A stretch of DNA of 64,000 nucleotides, from contig JAYKYS010000016.1 of NCBI GenBank assembly GCA_036924285.1, positions 5,270,001 to 5,334,000 on the forward strand, written 5' to 3'. The notes beneath the pieces were generated by a model. That model was not told the DNA's origin. It made no database searches and saw only the letters and a program-made list of their open reading frames with translations. Of the stretch, positions 1-14,099 are shown piece after piece. The translations under genes and the position numbers were made by a program. Position 1 is the stretch's first letter. Every line of letters begins with the position of its first letter. This DNA is from Asterella californica (lineage: Eukaryota; Streptophyta; Marchantiopsida; Marchantiales; Aytoniaceae).

Positions 1-3000
1 TTTGTACTTATAAATATTATTTATATGTTTCTTAAATTCTCAATAAAAACTAAAAAACTCAGCAATGATGTGAAGATCTCTGCAAGTCCAGCAAGGTTGA
101 GACGTAGAAAGGGAGTTCAGTTGTGTAACCAAAGAAAAACTATAGACAATCAAGAAGGAAGTGTAGGAAGAGGAAGAATTGGATCTTTGTTTTAATTTTG
201 TTTCCCTTAGGCTAAGAAAATTAATAATAGAGTGTACGAAGAAATAAAAGGCAATGGATAGAGGACGAATTGGATTATTCTTCTAATCTTTGATCGGATT
301 TATTACCAAGCGGAGAAGTGAGTGATATATATTTGTCCTTCTCCTGACCTCAATACGTTAAGTTCGTTTGTTGACATCACGTTTTTGTTATCCTTCTCTC
401 GTAAACTTGGAAAATCTTTGTTTCTTTCTTTTTTCCTCTATGGAGACCTAAATTTGTGCACGTGAAGTATTCTCTGACATGTGTTGTCAAGAATAGCAGA
501 AACAAATTTATCAGAAATTTACTTTATCGTATCACTAATAAGTCTGTTTGACTTGACCCACCTGTCTTAACATTGCATTATTTGATTACATTTTTTACTG
601 AAAATAATAAGTTTAGTAGATCAAAATGTCATATCAAGAGAATGCAAGACATACATATCAGCAGCAAGTCATGTATTTACTTGAAAAGTTCAGTTTTAAA
701 TATCTTTACAACAAATTATGAGTCCAGAAGGTCTCTTACTTGTCCTGAGCAATGTTTTCACATTAAGATAAACCTGTTGAACTTGCTGTTGTTAGACAGA
801 GGTGTGGTCAGGTAGTAGAATCTTAAGGGAGGTGGGGTCAAGTCCAACAAATATATTGAAAGTGCAATTAAGTAAATCTCTGTATTACATACGTCTTCTG
901 AAACTTGAGATGAGTAAATGTAGATACGTGTTGAGGAAACTACATTACGTTCATGAATTTTATTATGTATAAAATGTTTATAAACAAGATAAATTCTGCA
1001 TTCTTCCTGATGTCAAGACATTACAAACCGTTGTACATGCTGCAGGATAAATTTATATTCCAGACGCACGATTAGTGTACTACATTTGTCGAGATAACTA
1101 GAAGAAAAGATAAGCTCGCTACTAATGACTAACAATTACACCATATGTATAATCTGTTCCTCTTCATTGGGAAGTAGTGGGACTTCCTCCTCCCATTGCT
1201 CGATATGATGTGGATGCTGCACTACTTAGACCTCCTTAACCTAGTGTTTAGCTTCGTCCTCGTCATTGACATCCATGTCATGCGCAACAAGAGTTATCAT
1301 GTCAAAATAATATATTCTTAACGGTCTCTGGTGTACTTGTCGAGATGCAGGAAAGAATTCCACAGTGGGTTGACTCGTCTTGAATGTATGTTAGATTGAA
1401 TGAATCACATCGAGGATGCAGAATATCTATCAGATGTCACCATAACTTGAAGGTAGGTCTTGAAGGTGGACGATAGAGGATGGGCACACCTGTACTTATT
1501 AAACTAGAGGACACGATGGGAGGATGTTGGAATATATTCATACAATCTGCTTTTTATATATCCAACTCCTAGAAGTGTTTACAATTCTTTTCCATCTATG
1601 AGCGTGTTCTCATTCACATTCTTCATCAGCACATAATGGTAGAGTTCTCCTCCAACTATTATGCAATAGCAAATAACTCTAACTTAGATATGAATACTGC
1701 AGTTACCAAGTTTTTTATGCATTTCTCTCCTTGATAGATATCTCTTTCAGCCAATCGAGAGCAGCAATCAAATCTCTTTTTAACCTCTAGTGGTGTCTTT
1801 GTTGCGATGCAAACTACTTGAAATGAAGGTGGACAAGTGCTCCACCTTGTACCATCGAGAAGATTCTTGAAGCATACTTGTCATGTCAGTTTGGCACCTC
1901 GGCTAGGTTGGCCGAGTGCGGAGTGGCTAATCTTGATAGGGCCGTTAGTGTTGTTAGGGCGAGTTGGTGGGATAGCCCACTAGGGGGTATACTTTACAGG
2001 TATGCTTGGAGGCCTTAGTTCTTCGAGTTGAGTCTTCAAGCTCCTGGCTATAGTGGATAGTCTCAGTGAGTGCAATCTGAATTCTCTGCGAGCACAGAGT
2101 GGATTTGGCTCGACTTTAGTGATTGTTTAGTGTCAGTTGACATGATAGAACGAATACATATCGGTTATCACTCGAAGAACTCGAATTGCGAAGTCTGATT
2201 GAGAGCTTTCATGTCAACGGATTTCTGCCGGTGGTATCTCCGGAGTTCATAGATCATTGGTATCTTCAATTTGCGAGTGCGTGCATGCGTGCGTACGCAG
2301 AGTGGTTCTTTTTGGTCGTGTGGTTGATCATTGTGCGGATTAGTACTGTTTGGATCTGTTCTTTGTCGAATTGGTGGTGAGGTAGTACGGAAGCGTTGCT
2401 AGAATTTCTCGTGATAATTTGAGATCGGCAGAAGTGCGTCAGCGGATGTCACGTAGACATGGGTCAGAAATTTCTGGTGCTGAAGAGTGCAGTAGGTGTG
2501 TGCTGGAAAGACGATTCCAACGCACCAACAATCATCTAATTTGGTGAAGGATTGAAGGAGTTACAAGGAGAACAAGGTCGCAAGTGGGCAAAAATTTGAC
2601 TTAAACCCGCATGCGAGTATCAATTTGGCAGATTTCGACCTTGTGGAATGTGTTTTCGATCTCTGAAGTTATTATTTTGGGATGTTTTCTTCCTTCGCGT
2701 CTTTCTTGTGTAGTTTGGTCCGAGTTCTACTCTATTCCAAACGGAGCGGAACGAAGGTGTCGCGGTTTGTTTAAAGACTTCGAGGAGCAGAGGTGCGTTA
2801 GTGCGGAGACGTGAGAAGCGGAGTGCGAAAATGCGAAAACGGAGCAGAGCCCGAGTCCGAGCGGAGTGCGTGAGAGAAGTATGCAAGCTTTCAGTTGTGT
2901 GAGGGGTGTAAAACCAACAGGTCGTCCATCCTAACACTATTCATGAGCTTGCATATTTAACTTTGCAATTCTTGACTTTGATTTTATCATTAGACCTATA

Positions 3001-3700
3001 ACTCTTGGTGTGTTTTAAAGATACGTGCAAATATTTATGGATTTGTTTAAAATAGTAAGAGATCTTTTCATACATTTCTAGAGGAATGATAAGACGATCT
3101 CGAGTACTAGAGAGAAGCTGTAGTTGTGATAGTGTTTGTTTATATCGTAGAGACGTGTATGAAAGCAATTTATGATAATTATCTTAGGTGAGCTAATAGA
3201 GCTACAACGAACATTCTAACTCTTCTGACAACAAAGATTAGAACGTTAAATAATGTCTTCGAGAAATGATTCCTCCTCTTCACTTATGAGTTCTATCCGG
3301 ATGAATTGGTTATTCCGAAATTGATTAACATATAATTTTATAAAATAATTTAACTATTTATAATAACTTATAAAATAAACTTTTATAACATTTCCACGTA
3401 TTCTGAAAAGAGAAAACGAAATTCACTGTACAAAATCGTGGGAAAATATTCGATCAAAATAAAAATCACTTCGGATTATTTGGCTCATTTATTTTATATT
3501 TATATTAGGTGACATTGCTTAGGCGTGTATGTACGTGCATAATTAATGACCAACTTACCGGCTGTAGATTGAAATTAAGTCGCATATTAAGGACTACACA
3601 ATTGACACTAAAGGTTGTAACTTCTAGAAACTCCAGTGTTTCTAGAACATGTTGAATTACGATCAAACTGGATTATGACGTTTATCTCATATGCAATAGA
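1..3700. other. AT-rich stretch without a recognisable gene
   Basis: No ORF here resembles a known protein, and I could not chain splice sites into a coding series. About 1,880-2,930 is more GC-rich than its surroundings and may be a decayed repeat. It carries an 11-base inverted pair (GTTCTTCGAGT near 2,020 and its complement near 2,172). The TGGCCGAGT string near 1,910 recalls a class II tRNA D-arm, but no T-arm or acceptor stem follows. Confidence 0.5.
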
Positions 3701-3930
3701 TGAAAACTCCTTCGTCCAAAGGTAAACTTGAGGAACATGTTAGTCTCGCATGCTCGTGATGTTCTTCTAGACTTCATTCTCTATCCAGAACTTATGTTGC
3801 ACTTCCATACCAGGAAGTACCGTCTCCAGCAGTGTGCTCCGCGCAATACATTCCCGTTAATTCGCCGCTTAGTTCACTCACCAAGGCACCAGCAAACTCG
3901 ATGTTCAAGGTTCGCGCCCATTCACACGCT

Positions 3931-4081
3931 TGTTTCTCCACCCAAAATGATCTCTCCAGTAGGCGAACGCATAATATATTTTCCTAAACCAGTAGGTTGT
4001 TGAGCTGAACCCACATTAGATCCAAGACGTTGATCTCTAACTAAAAACGTAAAAGCGTCAGCTTGAGAAGCTTCTGGACCT
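3931..4081 (-). pseudogene. psbC: Nuclear plastid DNA fragment (NUPT) from psbC (CP43)
   Basis: On the minus strand about 50 codons read [18 protein letters not shown], then [18 protein letters not shown], then [14 protein letters not shown]. This is the large lumenal-loop region of the photosystem II CP43 protein, which is normally plastid-encoded. The stretch has plastid-like A/T-ending codons and no stop, but similarity ends sharply on both sides, after GGET and before GPEAS, and flanking DNA is not psbC. It differs from the CP43 sequence I recall at several residues, for example Q to D and G to Q. With no promoter and about a tenth of the gene, it is a non-functional nuclear insertion. 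A chimeric assembly is the alternative, but the mismatches argue against it. Confidence 0.85.
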
Positions 4082-4483
4082 GGGCTGTGGCGGGAGAGTG
4101 GTTCCTGATTCGACCTGCCATTCACATGAAACAGCGCATATCTCGGTCTCTCCTAGTCCTAAACCACAGTAGGCTCAAATTGCTGTTTGATCATTCTCAT
4201 AGGTTCTGACAAACACCAACAAGACTTCCACAGTAAACTCTTGAGTCTTCACCGTATAAGCCGCGCACGGAAGCGTTGCACCGAGAGAACCATGTACATT
4301 CATTCTGTCCTAGACACTCGAATACAAGTTTAGACCGTAAACCAAGATAAACGAGGGCAGGGCAACAGTTTCGGCCAGATAGTTCTTCCACACAGTTCGC
4401 GAGACGGGTATACTTCAAGTGTCCAATGTGGACAATCAGCTATATTCTCAGCATGCTTTACTCCAATCAGCGCCGGCAGATAC

Positions 4484-4513
4484 ATTTCTTCATAATGATC
4501 ATTATGAAGAAAT
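4484..4513. repeat. Perfect 30-bp palindrome downstream of the SRFR1 stop
   Basis: The arm ATTTCTTCATAATGA is followed directly by its exact reverse complement with no spacer. It lies about 270 bases beyond the stop codon of the minus-strand SRFR1 homologue, so it could fall in the 3' UTR and fold into a hairpin. Whether it is transcribed is unknown. Confidence 0.9.
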
Positions 4514-4780
4514 GGTGGATTAAATGGTGAAGACATTGATGACTAAAGAAGTTGAAGGGGTGTCGAAGACTATTCGCTTCCAGATTCTGATCGTACTTAG
4601 CAGTGAACCTAACGAACCCTCTATTTCCACTGTACTTTGAGTGACATACGGGATACTGTACATGAGTATAAACTTAACCACAACCCCATCGTTGGGACCT
4701 ATTCAAGTTCGATTCTTCCATCAAATATACCTTTTGATCCTCGCAAGTACCATGACCAAGCTGATATATGCGCAATGTGC

Positions 4781-7700
4781 TCAGTAGTGTGAACTCAGGA
4801 TCCCCATTACAGACCGTAGAGAGGGAAAGGTCTCGGACACACTGGGGAGGTTCTGCCAGGAAGTGTCAAGTATCAGTGACGGCAATAGCCAATGACGAAC
4901 ACTTTGAATGAAGGTTTGAAGATCCGGCGATAAGATTGCCTCCCAATCAACCTGCAAGTAAACGCTCGACTCCATCAATTCAACTTTACAAAAGATTACA
5001 GCAAACCTCCTGTTCAAGCAAAGCAAAACAAATAATGCCAACTTTCGGAAGAATAGCTTACTTGTACGCCCTCTGGGATGGAGGCCGTAGCTTCCATGTC
5101 TGCTGCTAGAAATAGACCCAACAATGTAACATAACCTACAGCCGCCGTGCCTCTGGCCAATGGCATGAAGTTGTACCTGATTTAATCGCAGAAGCTTGTG
5201 TTCAGTGGTGATATCACCCGCTCTAGCATTTAACATTCGTCTTTGTCCTCGATAACTATTCCACTAGCAGATTCGTTTCAACATAAACCAGACCACCACA
5301 ACGGCAATTCGTATAGTTCGCATGCTGTGTATTGCTACAACAGACCTCTGAGGTCCAACCCCAAGATGCTACTTACCAATAAAATGAGAGCCTTAGAACG
5401 CATTCTTGTAACTGCTTCAGGTGCCTGGGATTGTTGGGGGCTTTACTTATCCGACAGTAAGCAGTACAGTAGTCCTGCGAAAGATTTTGAAAGATTCCAC
5501 CAATTGGCCGCCCAAGATAGAAACCAACTTATATGTAGTATATTATCAAAGCCGACCTTCATCAACCCCAGAAAAGCCCAATGAGTAGGTGGTTTTCAAA
5601 CAACTGATAAAATCGATGTGCAAGTCCATACCTCCCAAGCAGCATTTATCTCTTCGTCGTAATCAGCCCAGCGCTGAGGCGTCCCTGGTGTTCTTATGGA
5701 AAAATCGAATCCATTTAAACCTCTGTCAACCAATAAACCATCAGCTCTTCACTACTAAACACCCTTCGTCATAGTAATGTGACGAATGAATGGAGTACGT
5801 TGGCCAAACGATGTCTTCGCACCAATCGTGCAATGTTTACAGCGAGCATCATACTTACAGCTTTTGCAAAGTGAGCCTTGTGCCATCCAGCACCTTCCTG
5901 TAGGAAAAGCCAGCACAACAGTCAGTAACCTTTAGTGCGCAAACAAAGGACTGAATATTAAACGACGCTAGAGATTAAACGAAGAAGACAGATTAAATCA
6001 GAAAGAGGTAGCAAGCACCGGCAAGGACATGTTTTATCAACCAGTATTTTACAAGTTCGTCCTACTATTTTAGGCCTACATAAGAATCTCACCCGGGCGT
6101 AGCAGTACTATGGCACGGTGTCACAATCCAAAAGTCTTCCCCAACAACATCGTACACATCCCTGCAATTTGCTGCTGAATCGATCTGTCATTCACAACAA
6201 CAACAAAAGCGCCTTTCCGCATTAGTACGGAAAACTAAGTGTTCTGGCAAGCGATCCAATCATGTAGAATGGATATAGCTCTCACAGAACGAAAATACTC
6301 TCGCCGTGCTGCCTTTGAGGTATAATGAGGAACCTCTTAGAATCACAAGCAGACAAACATATGCAGGTACCAATCTCTGACTATGCAATATATGAAGGGA
6401 CAGATAAGTACATAACACAGCCAAAGACGGCCACCAAACAAGGAGGCTCAGAGACGAAAACCAGACTAGAGAGTAAGCTTAAGTGACTGAAATAGTCCGC
6501 GTAAGCAGTTCGGACCGCATATTAGCAACGTACCAAAACATGAATCTCCCCAGAAGACAACCTACAAGCACAACCCAGTTCACGACAGCAGTACGGAAAC
6601 ATGAGTGCATATTCCTACTATTAGAACCTCAGTAAATGTGAAGACACTTACAGTGAGAAGCAGCATAGGATCAGACAGATCAACAGGCTTGTTGGCGGCA
6701 CTGAAAACCTGTCGTTCCTCCAGAATAATCCTCTTGGCAACACCAAAAGCGCTGCGCGAGTAGGACACGGACATCAAGAAAATGCGATTTCAAGAATACA
6801 CTGCTTTCAAAGATTTCTTCAGGTCGTATCAAAATGGCCCCTTCCCACATAACCCACAGAAAGACGTCGTGACGATCCTTACCGGTGAAAGTTTGGATAA
6901 TAACGGACGACTTTTGATTGTCCTAGAAGCATTGGCGTGTGAGAACCAAAACCGGCAGCAAACTCCTTTTCGCTGTACATACACATAGCAAAATGAGAAA
7001 CAAGGGAAAACACTGTTACGAACTTTGAACCAAAAGCTCATCCGCTAACTCGTGAATTAATTAGGATGAACTCTTACATGACCGAATTTGTTAACTGTAA
7101 AGAATAATAAAGTACAATACCATACCTGAGCTTATCAACCCATACTACAGGATCACAAGGTTCCGAAGCTTGTCTCCACTTGACAGCTATGGTGTACACA
7201 TCACGCCATTTCAATCCTTGCAATTTCAGATGTGCTTCTTCGTGACAAGAGCAAGGTGGTGAGACAGCAGTGCTGCTGCAACAAACGCCGCCTCTGTTCT
7301 GGCTAACCTCCTCGTTGCTATCCTCTTTTGCCCTATGTTCCCTCTCCATTATTGACATTTCTTGGACCTTTTTGGCCTCTCTTAGTACACGGAGATAATT
7401 TGCTACTCTTTGTGCGATTTCAAGGGCAGCCAATCCTGCCATGCGATGCTGCAATGCAGAATCAGATGTCAGCGCTCAATCAGATGACCATACCTAATAT
7501 GCTTGGGCCTAAATGCTTACCACTGGACTTAACACCCTCCGCAATCAAGGAAGATGTTTTGTTCACCAACAGCCTGGCACCGTTCAGTGCAACTCACCTG
7601 TCTAACGTTTCTGAGAAACCCCGGGCAGTTGTACTGGATGCGTTGGCCAAGTCGATCAGCAGCTTCTATAAGTACTTTCCTAGCCTTTGTCAAGGCAAAT

Positions 7701-10700
7701 TCGTCGCTCTTCATTGTGAGTTCAGTTGCTGGCTCTTTGAGTTGCGCCTGTCGTACGCATGAGGGGAAGAGAACAACTGGCGACAGTCTCTTACACCATG
7801 CTTCCTGCGGATCGATGGATTCGGTTAGAAGATCGGAGGTCCATGCTGCACAAATCTGTCTGTAAGGTAAACTCGCACTTGCTGTCCACGCCACAACCTA
7901 GATGCGACATATATCCAAAACCACTTACTTTAAACACAGCTTCAAGGTCGTTGTCGATATCAAAATGGTGGAAAGGCAAATGAGCCCTCGACGCGCTGTA
8001 CAAAGCGATCTCTCGCTGTCACATTTACATAAACATAAATCTTTACTCACGTTGTTGGGGAAAAACACACTTACTGATGTTAGTCACGTTAACAAGAAAG
8101 GAAAAAGACTAAGATTCGTCGCCTTACTACTTACCTGGTAAAATGACAGGGACTGCACCGTGCGACTCTCACCACTTTGAACATCTGCATCTAAGGCTAC
8201 ATCGTAATCCTTAACCTGATGTCCAAGGAAAAGCAAGCCGGTAAATAAAGAATGTGTGGAGTTGGACAAATCACGCTTGTGAACAAAGAGATCGCAAGCT
8301 TGAGGCACTGCTAGGAAAGTTCCAAGGAAACAAAGCAAGTGTCATACGTCGCTGGAAGCCTCAGGAACATACATCGCAAAGCATCTTATTCCCTGACTGG
8401 GAGAGCGGACCAACTTTGGTGCAAGGGCACTTACAGCTGCTCCGTAGTCCCCGATTGCATGGAAGCAAGATCCTCGCAAGTAGTAGCAGTCCTTGTTTGA
8501 TGGGTCCATCTCCAAACCGACAGTCAGCTCCTTAATGGCACCCCTGTTAAAGACATTTATAATTAGTTTTCCGAAGGGTGATGACCTAGAAAGTCTAGAA
8601 TGCATTTACTCCCGACTTAACTGCTGACCGACCGGAATACATCTTAGGTGGTACTGAAACGGAGGGAGACTGTACCTGTGGTCTCCCAAGCCAAGAAGCA
8701 GCAGTCCCAGGAGTCGGTATGCATGGATATACCTGGGGATTTCAGAAGAAAACTTTAGCCCCACCTTGGAGACAATTTTTGTTTTGCATATCGCATTCTA
8801 CTCAATCAGCCCAGAGATGGCGGAGAAACAAGAGAACGACGTACGAGCCCCAGAACATGCACTTGCTATCATAAGATAGGATGTTCAGGACGTTTCTTGT
8901 TTCTACAAACATGCTCCAACGGTGGTGGAAACTAATCTCGCATTTCTGGTCGTTAGGAGGCTCTAGAGTTTCATTCTAAACCAGTAAAAGGGATGCTGCG
9001 GACGTGCTAAATACACCTAAGACCCTTCCTTGATGCTTCAGTATTAGCAGATCGGTCCATTTGCCCCTTTCATGTCAATCTAACACATCATCCAAAACTA
9101 AAACTTCGCCAATATTTACAGACCGATCATCATGCAGATGCCCAGGAATAGAAAGCTATGAGCTAAATCTGCTCACTGGTCTCCCATATAGATTTCAGGA
9201 TATGCACGGGAGATCGCAATCATGCCTTAGATGAAAAGATGATCCCACTTCAAGATGACTACGCAATCCCTCAGCCACCATCCTCCAGACACCTAGACAT
9301 CTAGCAATCAGACATGCAAATGGGGCAGTCTCAGTGCATCGACACGAGAATACGTACTCTTCAGCAACTGACTCTACACGACAGCTTTAGAAACCGGCTG
9401 CGAAAAACGGTACCGCACACTCCTGTTGACTCTTCCTCATACTCATCGCTGATTAGTATTCCCTAACACCCTTCACTAAGGCAAGAACAGACACAGATCT
9501 AGGAAGCAACACGTCAACGAACTTACTTCGCATCTAAGCTCAAAACCTTTCGGAGGCACTGCATAGCCTTGGCAGAATTTGCCACTTCTTTGTATGACTG
9601 CAGGAAACACAGGACGTATCAGCCATAGAAGAGTGTCAATCCCAGTGTAGGGACCCTATATTAATGCTACACTGGAGACAGCTGACGACTAACTCCCTAC
9701 GGAACGCATTCCTAATTACCAGAAATTAGCGGCTCCTAGATAATCCCACTTACAACACACTGGCATAGAACCTGTAAACTATATTAAGCAAGGCAAAATA
9801 TAGACACTCTTACAACTGTCCAATCATTACAAGGTTGACACACTCATGGGGTTATGCACCATGACAGCTAGGCAGAAACTCAATCTCCCCAAACAGACTG
9901 CCAATCCTCCTTTGCTATGACAGCGTAGAGCCTACATACAAGGTTGACGATTAAACATAGAGATCCGAAAATAAAACGTCTACACTCTGAAAGGGTAGTT
10001 TAAAGGAAGTTCTAGATGACAACCTGTGCCAGGTGAGTCAAGCCTTCTTTGAAACTTGGATCTAGCTCCAATGCTTTGTAATGAGCTGCCAGCCCCTCCG
10101 AGTAATCACCTGCGGCTGTGGATGCCAGACCCTGCGAAGTCCCTCCATTACATTAGTGCGCATTATAGTCTCGGACTGGAAATGTTGATGTTCGAGTAGG
10201 CAACAAAACATTCACTTATTCTTCAAGCTTATGAGGGGAGAGATATATGCCGGTTTACGTGGTTAGCATTACGATGAACGAGCTATCCACATAAACTTGA
10301 GATAACCTCTGAGTTTGAAACTCGGAGAAGTACATACCAAGAACAAAACTTTCCAGGATTTAGGTTGAATTTCCCCTAAAATTGCTTCTTTTTTAGAGAT
10401 AATCTTCACAACCAGGGATTAATATGTCGCGAATGTGTAGCAAACAGCATATTCACAGAAACAGGACCAGCTGGTATAAGGAACAATTAGGACAACTAGT
10501 CTACGTGGTAGCGAGTGAGACATGCTTAGACCAATAACGCTGGTCACTCATCATCCCAATATTATCCCGTGAGCAGTTTCTAGAAGTTCTTCATAACATA
10601 ACAGAAAACAGCAGATAATGTGAGAGCAAGCAGCATGAATAATCAACGCTAAAAGATCAGACAGAACGAGAAGAATGGATGTGGCCGATACTCATAGCGT

Positions 10701-13700
10701 ACAAGCATTGAATCCAGAATGAATCTAGATCCAGACTCTCCTCGCCGATACTCTATGAACAATAAGTGAAAAGAGAAAACTAGGCTGAAACGAGATGCAT
10801 ACTCTGAGAAAGAGAAGCGTACACTGAGAACATGATAGGACGTAAGTACCCAACATAACATACTGGGAAACCAGAAAAATTCTGAGGGCCGATACCAAGT
10901 GGACACTAAAAAAGATGTGTACTAACAATCTGCGCTGGACAAGACCGTGACCGTCGGAACAAAAACAGTAGTGGCAGACAGTTATATTCATACGTCGAGA
11001 ATAGCAGACAGTCAGTAAATGTCCGAGCATCCATGTAAAGTAAATGTAAAACTACTTCAAAGGGGGGCTTTACTCATCAGCCCGAAAGATGGGAGACCAT
11101 GATCACAGAGCAAATGAGTAAGTGTGCACCCAATATTCAATTACTACATACATGCCGAGCATGCAGGTCTCCACATTTCCCTAGCAACCTTGTCTTTGAT
11201 TTCTTCTGCACCATCCGAAGGAACGGCACAACATGACGCCCTCGAAAGGACGCCATCAGCAGAGAGGCCAGGATGTTGATGAAAAGAAACGGTGAAAAGC
11301 GAAGGTAGACACGAAATTAAAGACCCAGTTCAGCAGTCTAATCGGTCAAGGGTTTCTATGCAGTTCGGAACATCTCTGAGTGGAACCCTGTCTCAAGGCC
11401 ATCGCCTATGGAGGAACACGTGTAGACAACCAAAATAGCTTCCTTTCCAAGTTTTCATGCCTGCAGAACCAAAAGAGAAACTCTGAAGAAACAACCTCTG
11501 GACTATAACGACTTTCAAGCAGTATGGGATGCTAAGGACTTGATCAAAGAACGAGCTGACTCATCATCTGAGAAGAAATTAAAAAGCTGTGTGTGCGAAT
11601 TGCAGTAAAGACAAACTGTGCTTGAAAGGACCGTCCGGAGGATGATGGAAATAATGGTTTCCATGCAAGTTATCAGTGTGAACGTTGGACCAAAAAAAGG
11701 GGTTAGGATCGCGTGAAAAACCTTACGAGCTCAAGGCAGGATGACCTTTTAGTAGAGACGAGACCATACCAGAGTAGAACGTATTGTACGGGTAAGTATC
11801 ATGTTATGTTAAGGTCCAGCACAAGTGCGGATTACAGTGTACTCATGAAGCGGACTTTAATATTAGCTCCCCCCTGTGAGACACTGACTCTTCGAGGCTT
11901 ACAGGGATTAAGACTTCAGCAGACATAGATATCAAGGACACAAAACTCATGAATCGCGACAACATCCCAAAGACTTGAGGGAAGAGACACCGTCTTACAA
12001 GATAGTTGTAAGCATACTTGTTTGTGCTATCCAAAGCAACACATGCTCGAAGATCATCCATTGCAGTCAGATAATCCTTGAGCTTATAGTAGATAACACC
12101 TGAACACACGCCGCGGCAGGAAAAGAGTGAACACAAATTTACCACTGGAAAGAACTTGCTCACATGGAATTAAAGAATTACTCTAGAAGTCCCAACAAGG
12201 ATCTATACGAAGAGAGACTACAATCAGAAGTTTACAAGATGAAACAATTCCGGGCAATCTTCGCATATCACCTTTCAACTCCTGAGTACATAGAACCAAA
12301 ACTGAACGGGTTTTGGAGATGAGATCTTTCCATAATACATTAACTTCAAGGACGAAAACTGTACTGTCCTGCACGTTTTACCGTACCTCTCTCATTCAAT
12401 ATTTCCGGGGAGTTCGGATCCAACTTCAATGCCTCTGAGAGATCAGACACAGCCTGTGTCATATCATTCGAACTTAAGGTCAGAATTATCAAGTTGCTCA
12501 GATGTATTTATTCCGGGGAACAGATACTTAGATTCATTTGAGACAGTACAAATCCAGGAAACGACAACAGAATGACCAAATGCATACTTCTCCTATGTTC
12601 ACGGTTCATTCTAGAAAGCCCACAAGTATCAATCCCAAGTGATACCTCCAGGCTCGGCGCTTTCGCAGCCCTCGCTTGCCCTCGACGCTTCCACGCTTCT
12701 AATGAACTGGGATCCAACTCGATTGCCTTTAAACATAAAACCATAACATCCAGGAATACCAATATTACAATCGAGAATAAAGTTTGAAAAACTATGGTCT
12801 CTGCCAGGAGGATCATAACCCTCTTCGCTGTCAAGCCGCAAAATAGAGCGTGCGTAAACCACGTATTTCTTCAGACTATATGCAAACCAAGATAGAGACC
12901 CCATAGTGAGGATAGACCTTGCTAAAATCGGTAATTGCGGGGTCCAACTTCCTCTGAAATGCATATGCAGTGCCCCGACCAACTAAAGCAGACGTAGAGC
13001 CTAAGTTTTCTTTTATCAACTGCAACCACAAACGGGACAGAAGTCAAGTTCGTGAAAACCATCTGTATCGAACAATAATTGATCAGAATTTGGTTAAGAC
13101 AATCAGACACCACTGTGATGACCAAATCGTAAGCTGGGGATCAAAACGTCAGATTCTACATCATAAGAATATGATACTGACCTGTGTAAATATGTCCACA
13201 GCTTTGTCGTATTTGCCCGAATTGACCTGATAGACAGGATAAACAGACCAGTCAGACAAACTGAGAATCGCGCATTGAGCAAGACCTCCTCAAATAGACG
13301 TGCCTTCAAGAATAGAACGAGGAGGATACTTCACCTCAGCTATTCCCCTTGCGAGGCGCAAGTCTACACTTAGTCTTCTGATCTGATCGTGACTCATTTC
13401 GTTCCTCCTATCAAGCACTCTTTCGTCCTTATTATTTACTCCAGCAACAGCAGGAGCAGACCTGTTCTTCGAGGGCTCCTTTACAAGCTCATCCTTCTGA
13501 GACAAACGTGCGGTATCGGCTGCTCCCATTGCTGCCGGCGGGATAACTTTCTTAGGTGCGATAAAGTTCTGTGTTGCCATCGAGTGAAGCTGCAGCAAAA
13601 CCTGCAAGTCAGTGGGTTGACTCAATCCAGCCTCGTAGCCTTTCCACCAGACCTCGATGGACTCTTGATGCTTTCCCATGGCAGCCAATGCCTGTCCTGT

Positions 13701-14073
13701 ATATATCAGAAACCGTTCGTTACATTTGTCCTCTTGCCGTCGTTTGCCCTGTAGACAACCTCACTATCGATTGACAACCCGATGCTGAATTCTACCCGTG
13801 AAATAATTTCCTAGTCCACTCCACGCAGAAAACCTCAAGCGACTACTAAAGTGAGTTGCACAAGAGCTGATGTAACAAAGAACCTTCACAAGAAATGAGT
13901 CAGTCTGATTCGCGATATTGACATGGATTGTTAGAAGAACTTCGTAAAGAATGTTACCGGCATTCGTACCTTTGTATAAGAAGGCCAGGGGAGTACATGG
14001 GCTTAAGATCAGAGCCTTGTCACAGTCTTTCACAGCATGCTTATAAAGCTCCAACTTGCTGTAGCACAGGGCC
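4781..14073 (-). CDS. SRFR1: SRFR1-like tetratricopeptide-repeat protein (first exon not located)
   Basis: Homologue of Arabidopsis SUPPRESSOR OF RPS4-RLD1, a TPR protein that restrains effector-triggered immunity. Exons 5' to 3': 13970-14073, 13335-13696, 13182-13226, 12918-13019, 12646-12726, 12387-12472, 11999-12099, 10024-10131, 9527-9597, 8676-8732, 8435-8543, 8135-8215, 7929-8015, 7598-7804, 7126-7448, 6883-6972, 6652-6751, 6093-6184, 5859-5897, 5632-5722, 5377-5474, 5062-5176, 4781-4951. All have GT/AG borders and phases agree except at 12646/12472, where 3n+2 bases, probably a micro-exon, are missing. About 905 residues are covered; Arabidopsis SRFR1 has about 1,050. Diagnostic strings include ELYKHAVKDCDKALILSP, GRGTAYAFQRKLDPAITDF, EAWKRRGQARAA, RIQYNCPGFL, SEPCDPVVWV and DFSIRTPGTPQRW. 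TPRs fill the N-terminal half. A hydrophobic run (GYVTLLGLFLA) lies near the C terminus. The amino-terminal exon upstream of 14,073, about 45 residues in Arabidopsis, was not found. Confidence 0.93.
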
Positions 14074-14099
14074 CTATTGCTTCAGTCACAAGGAAACCA

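Noticed and set aside
1905..1990. Possible tRNA-Leu/Ser from TGGCCGAGT
   Set aside because: No acceptor-stem pairing, anticodon arm or T-arm consensus follows.
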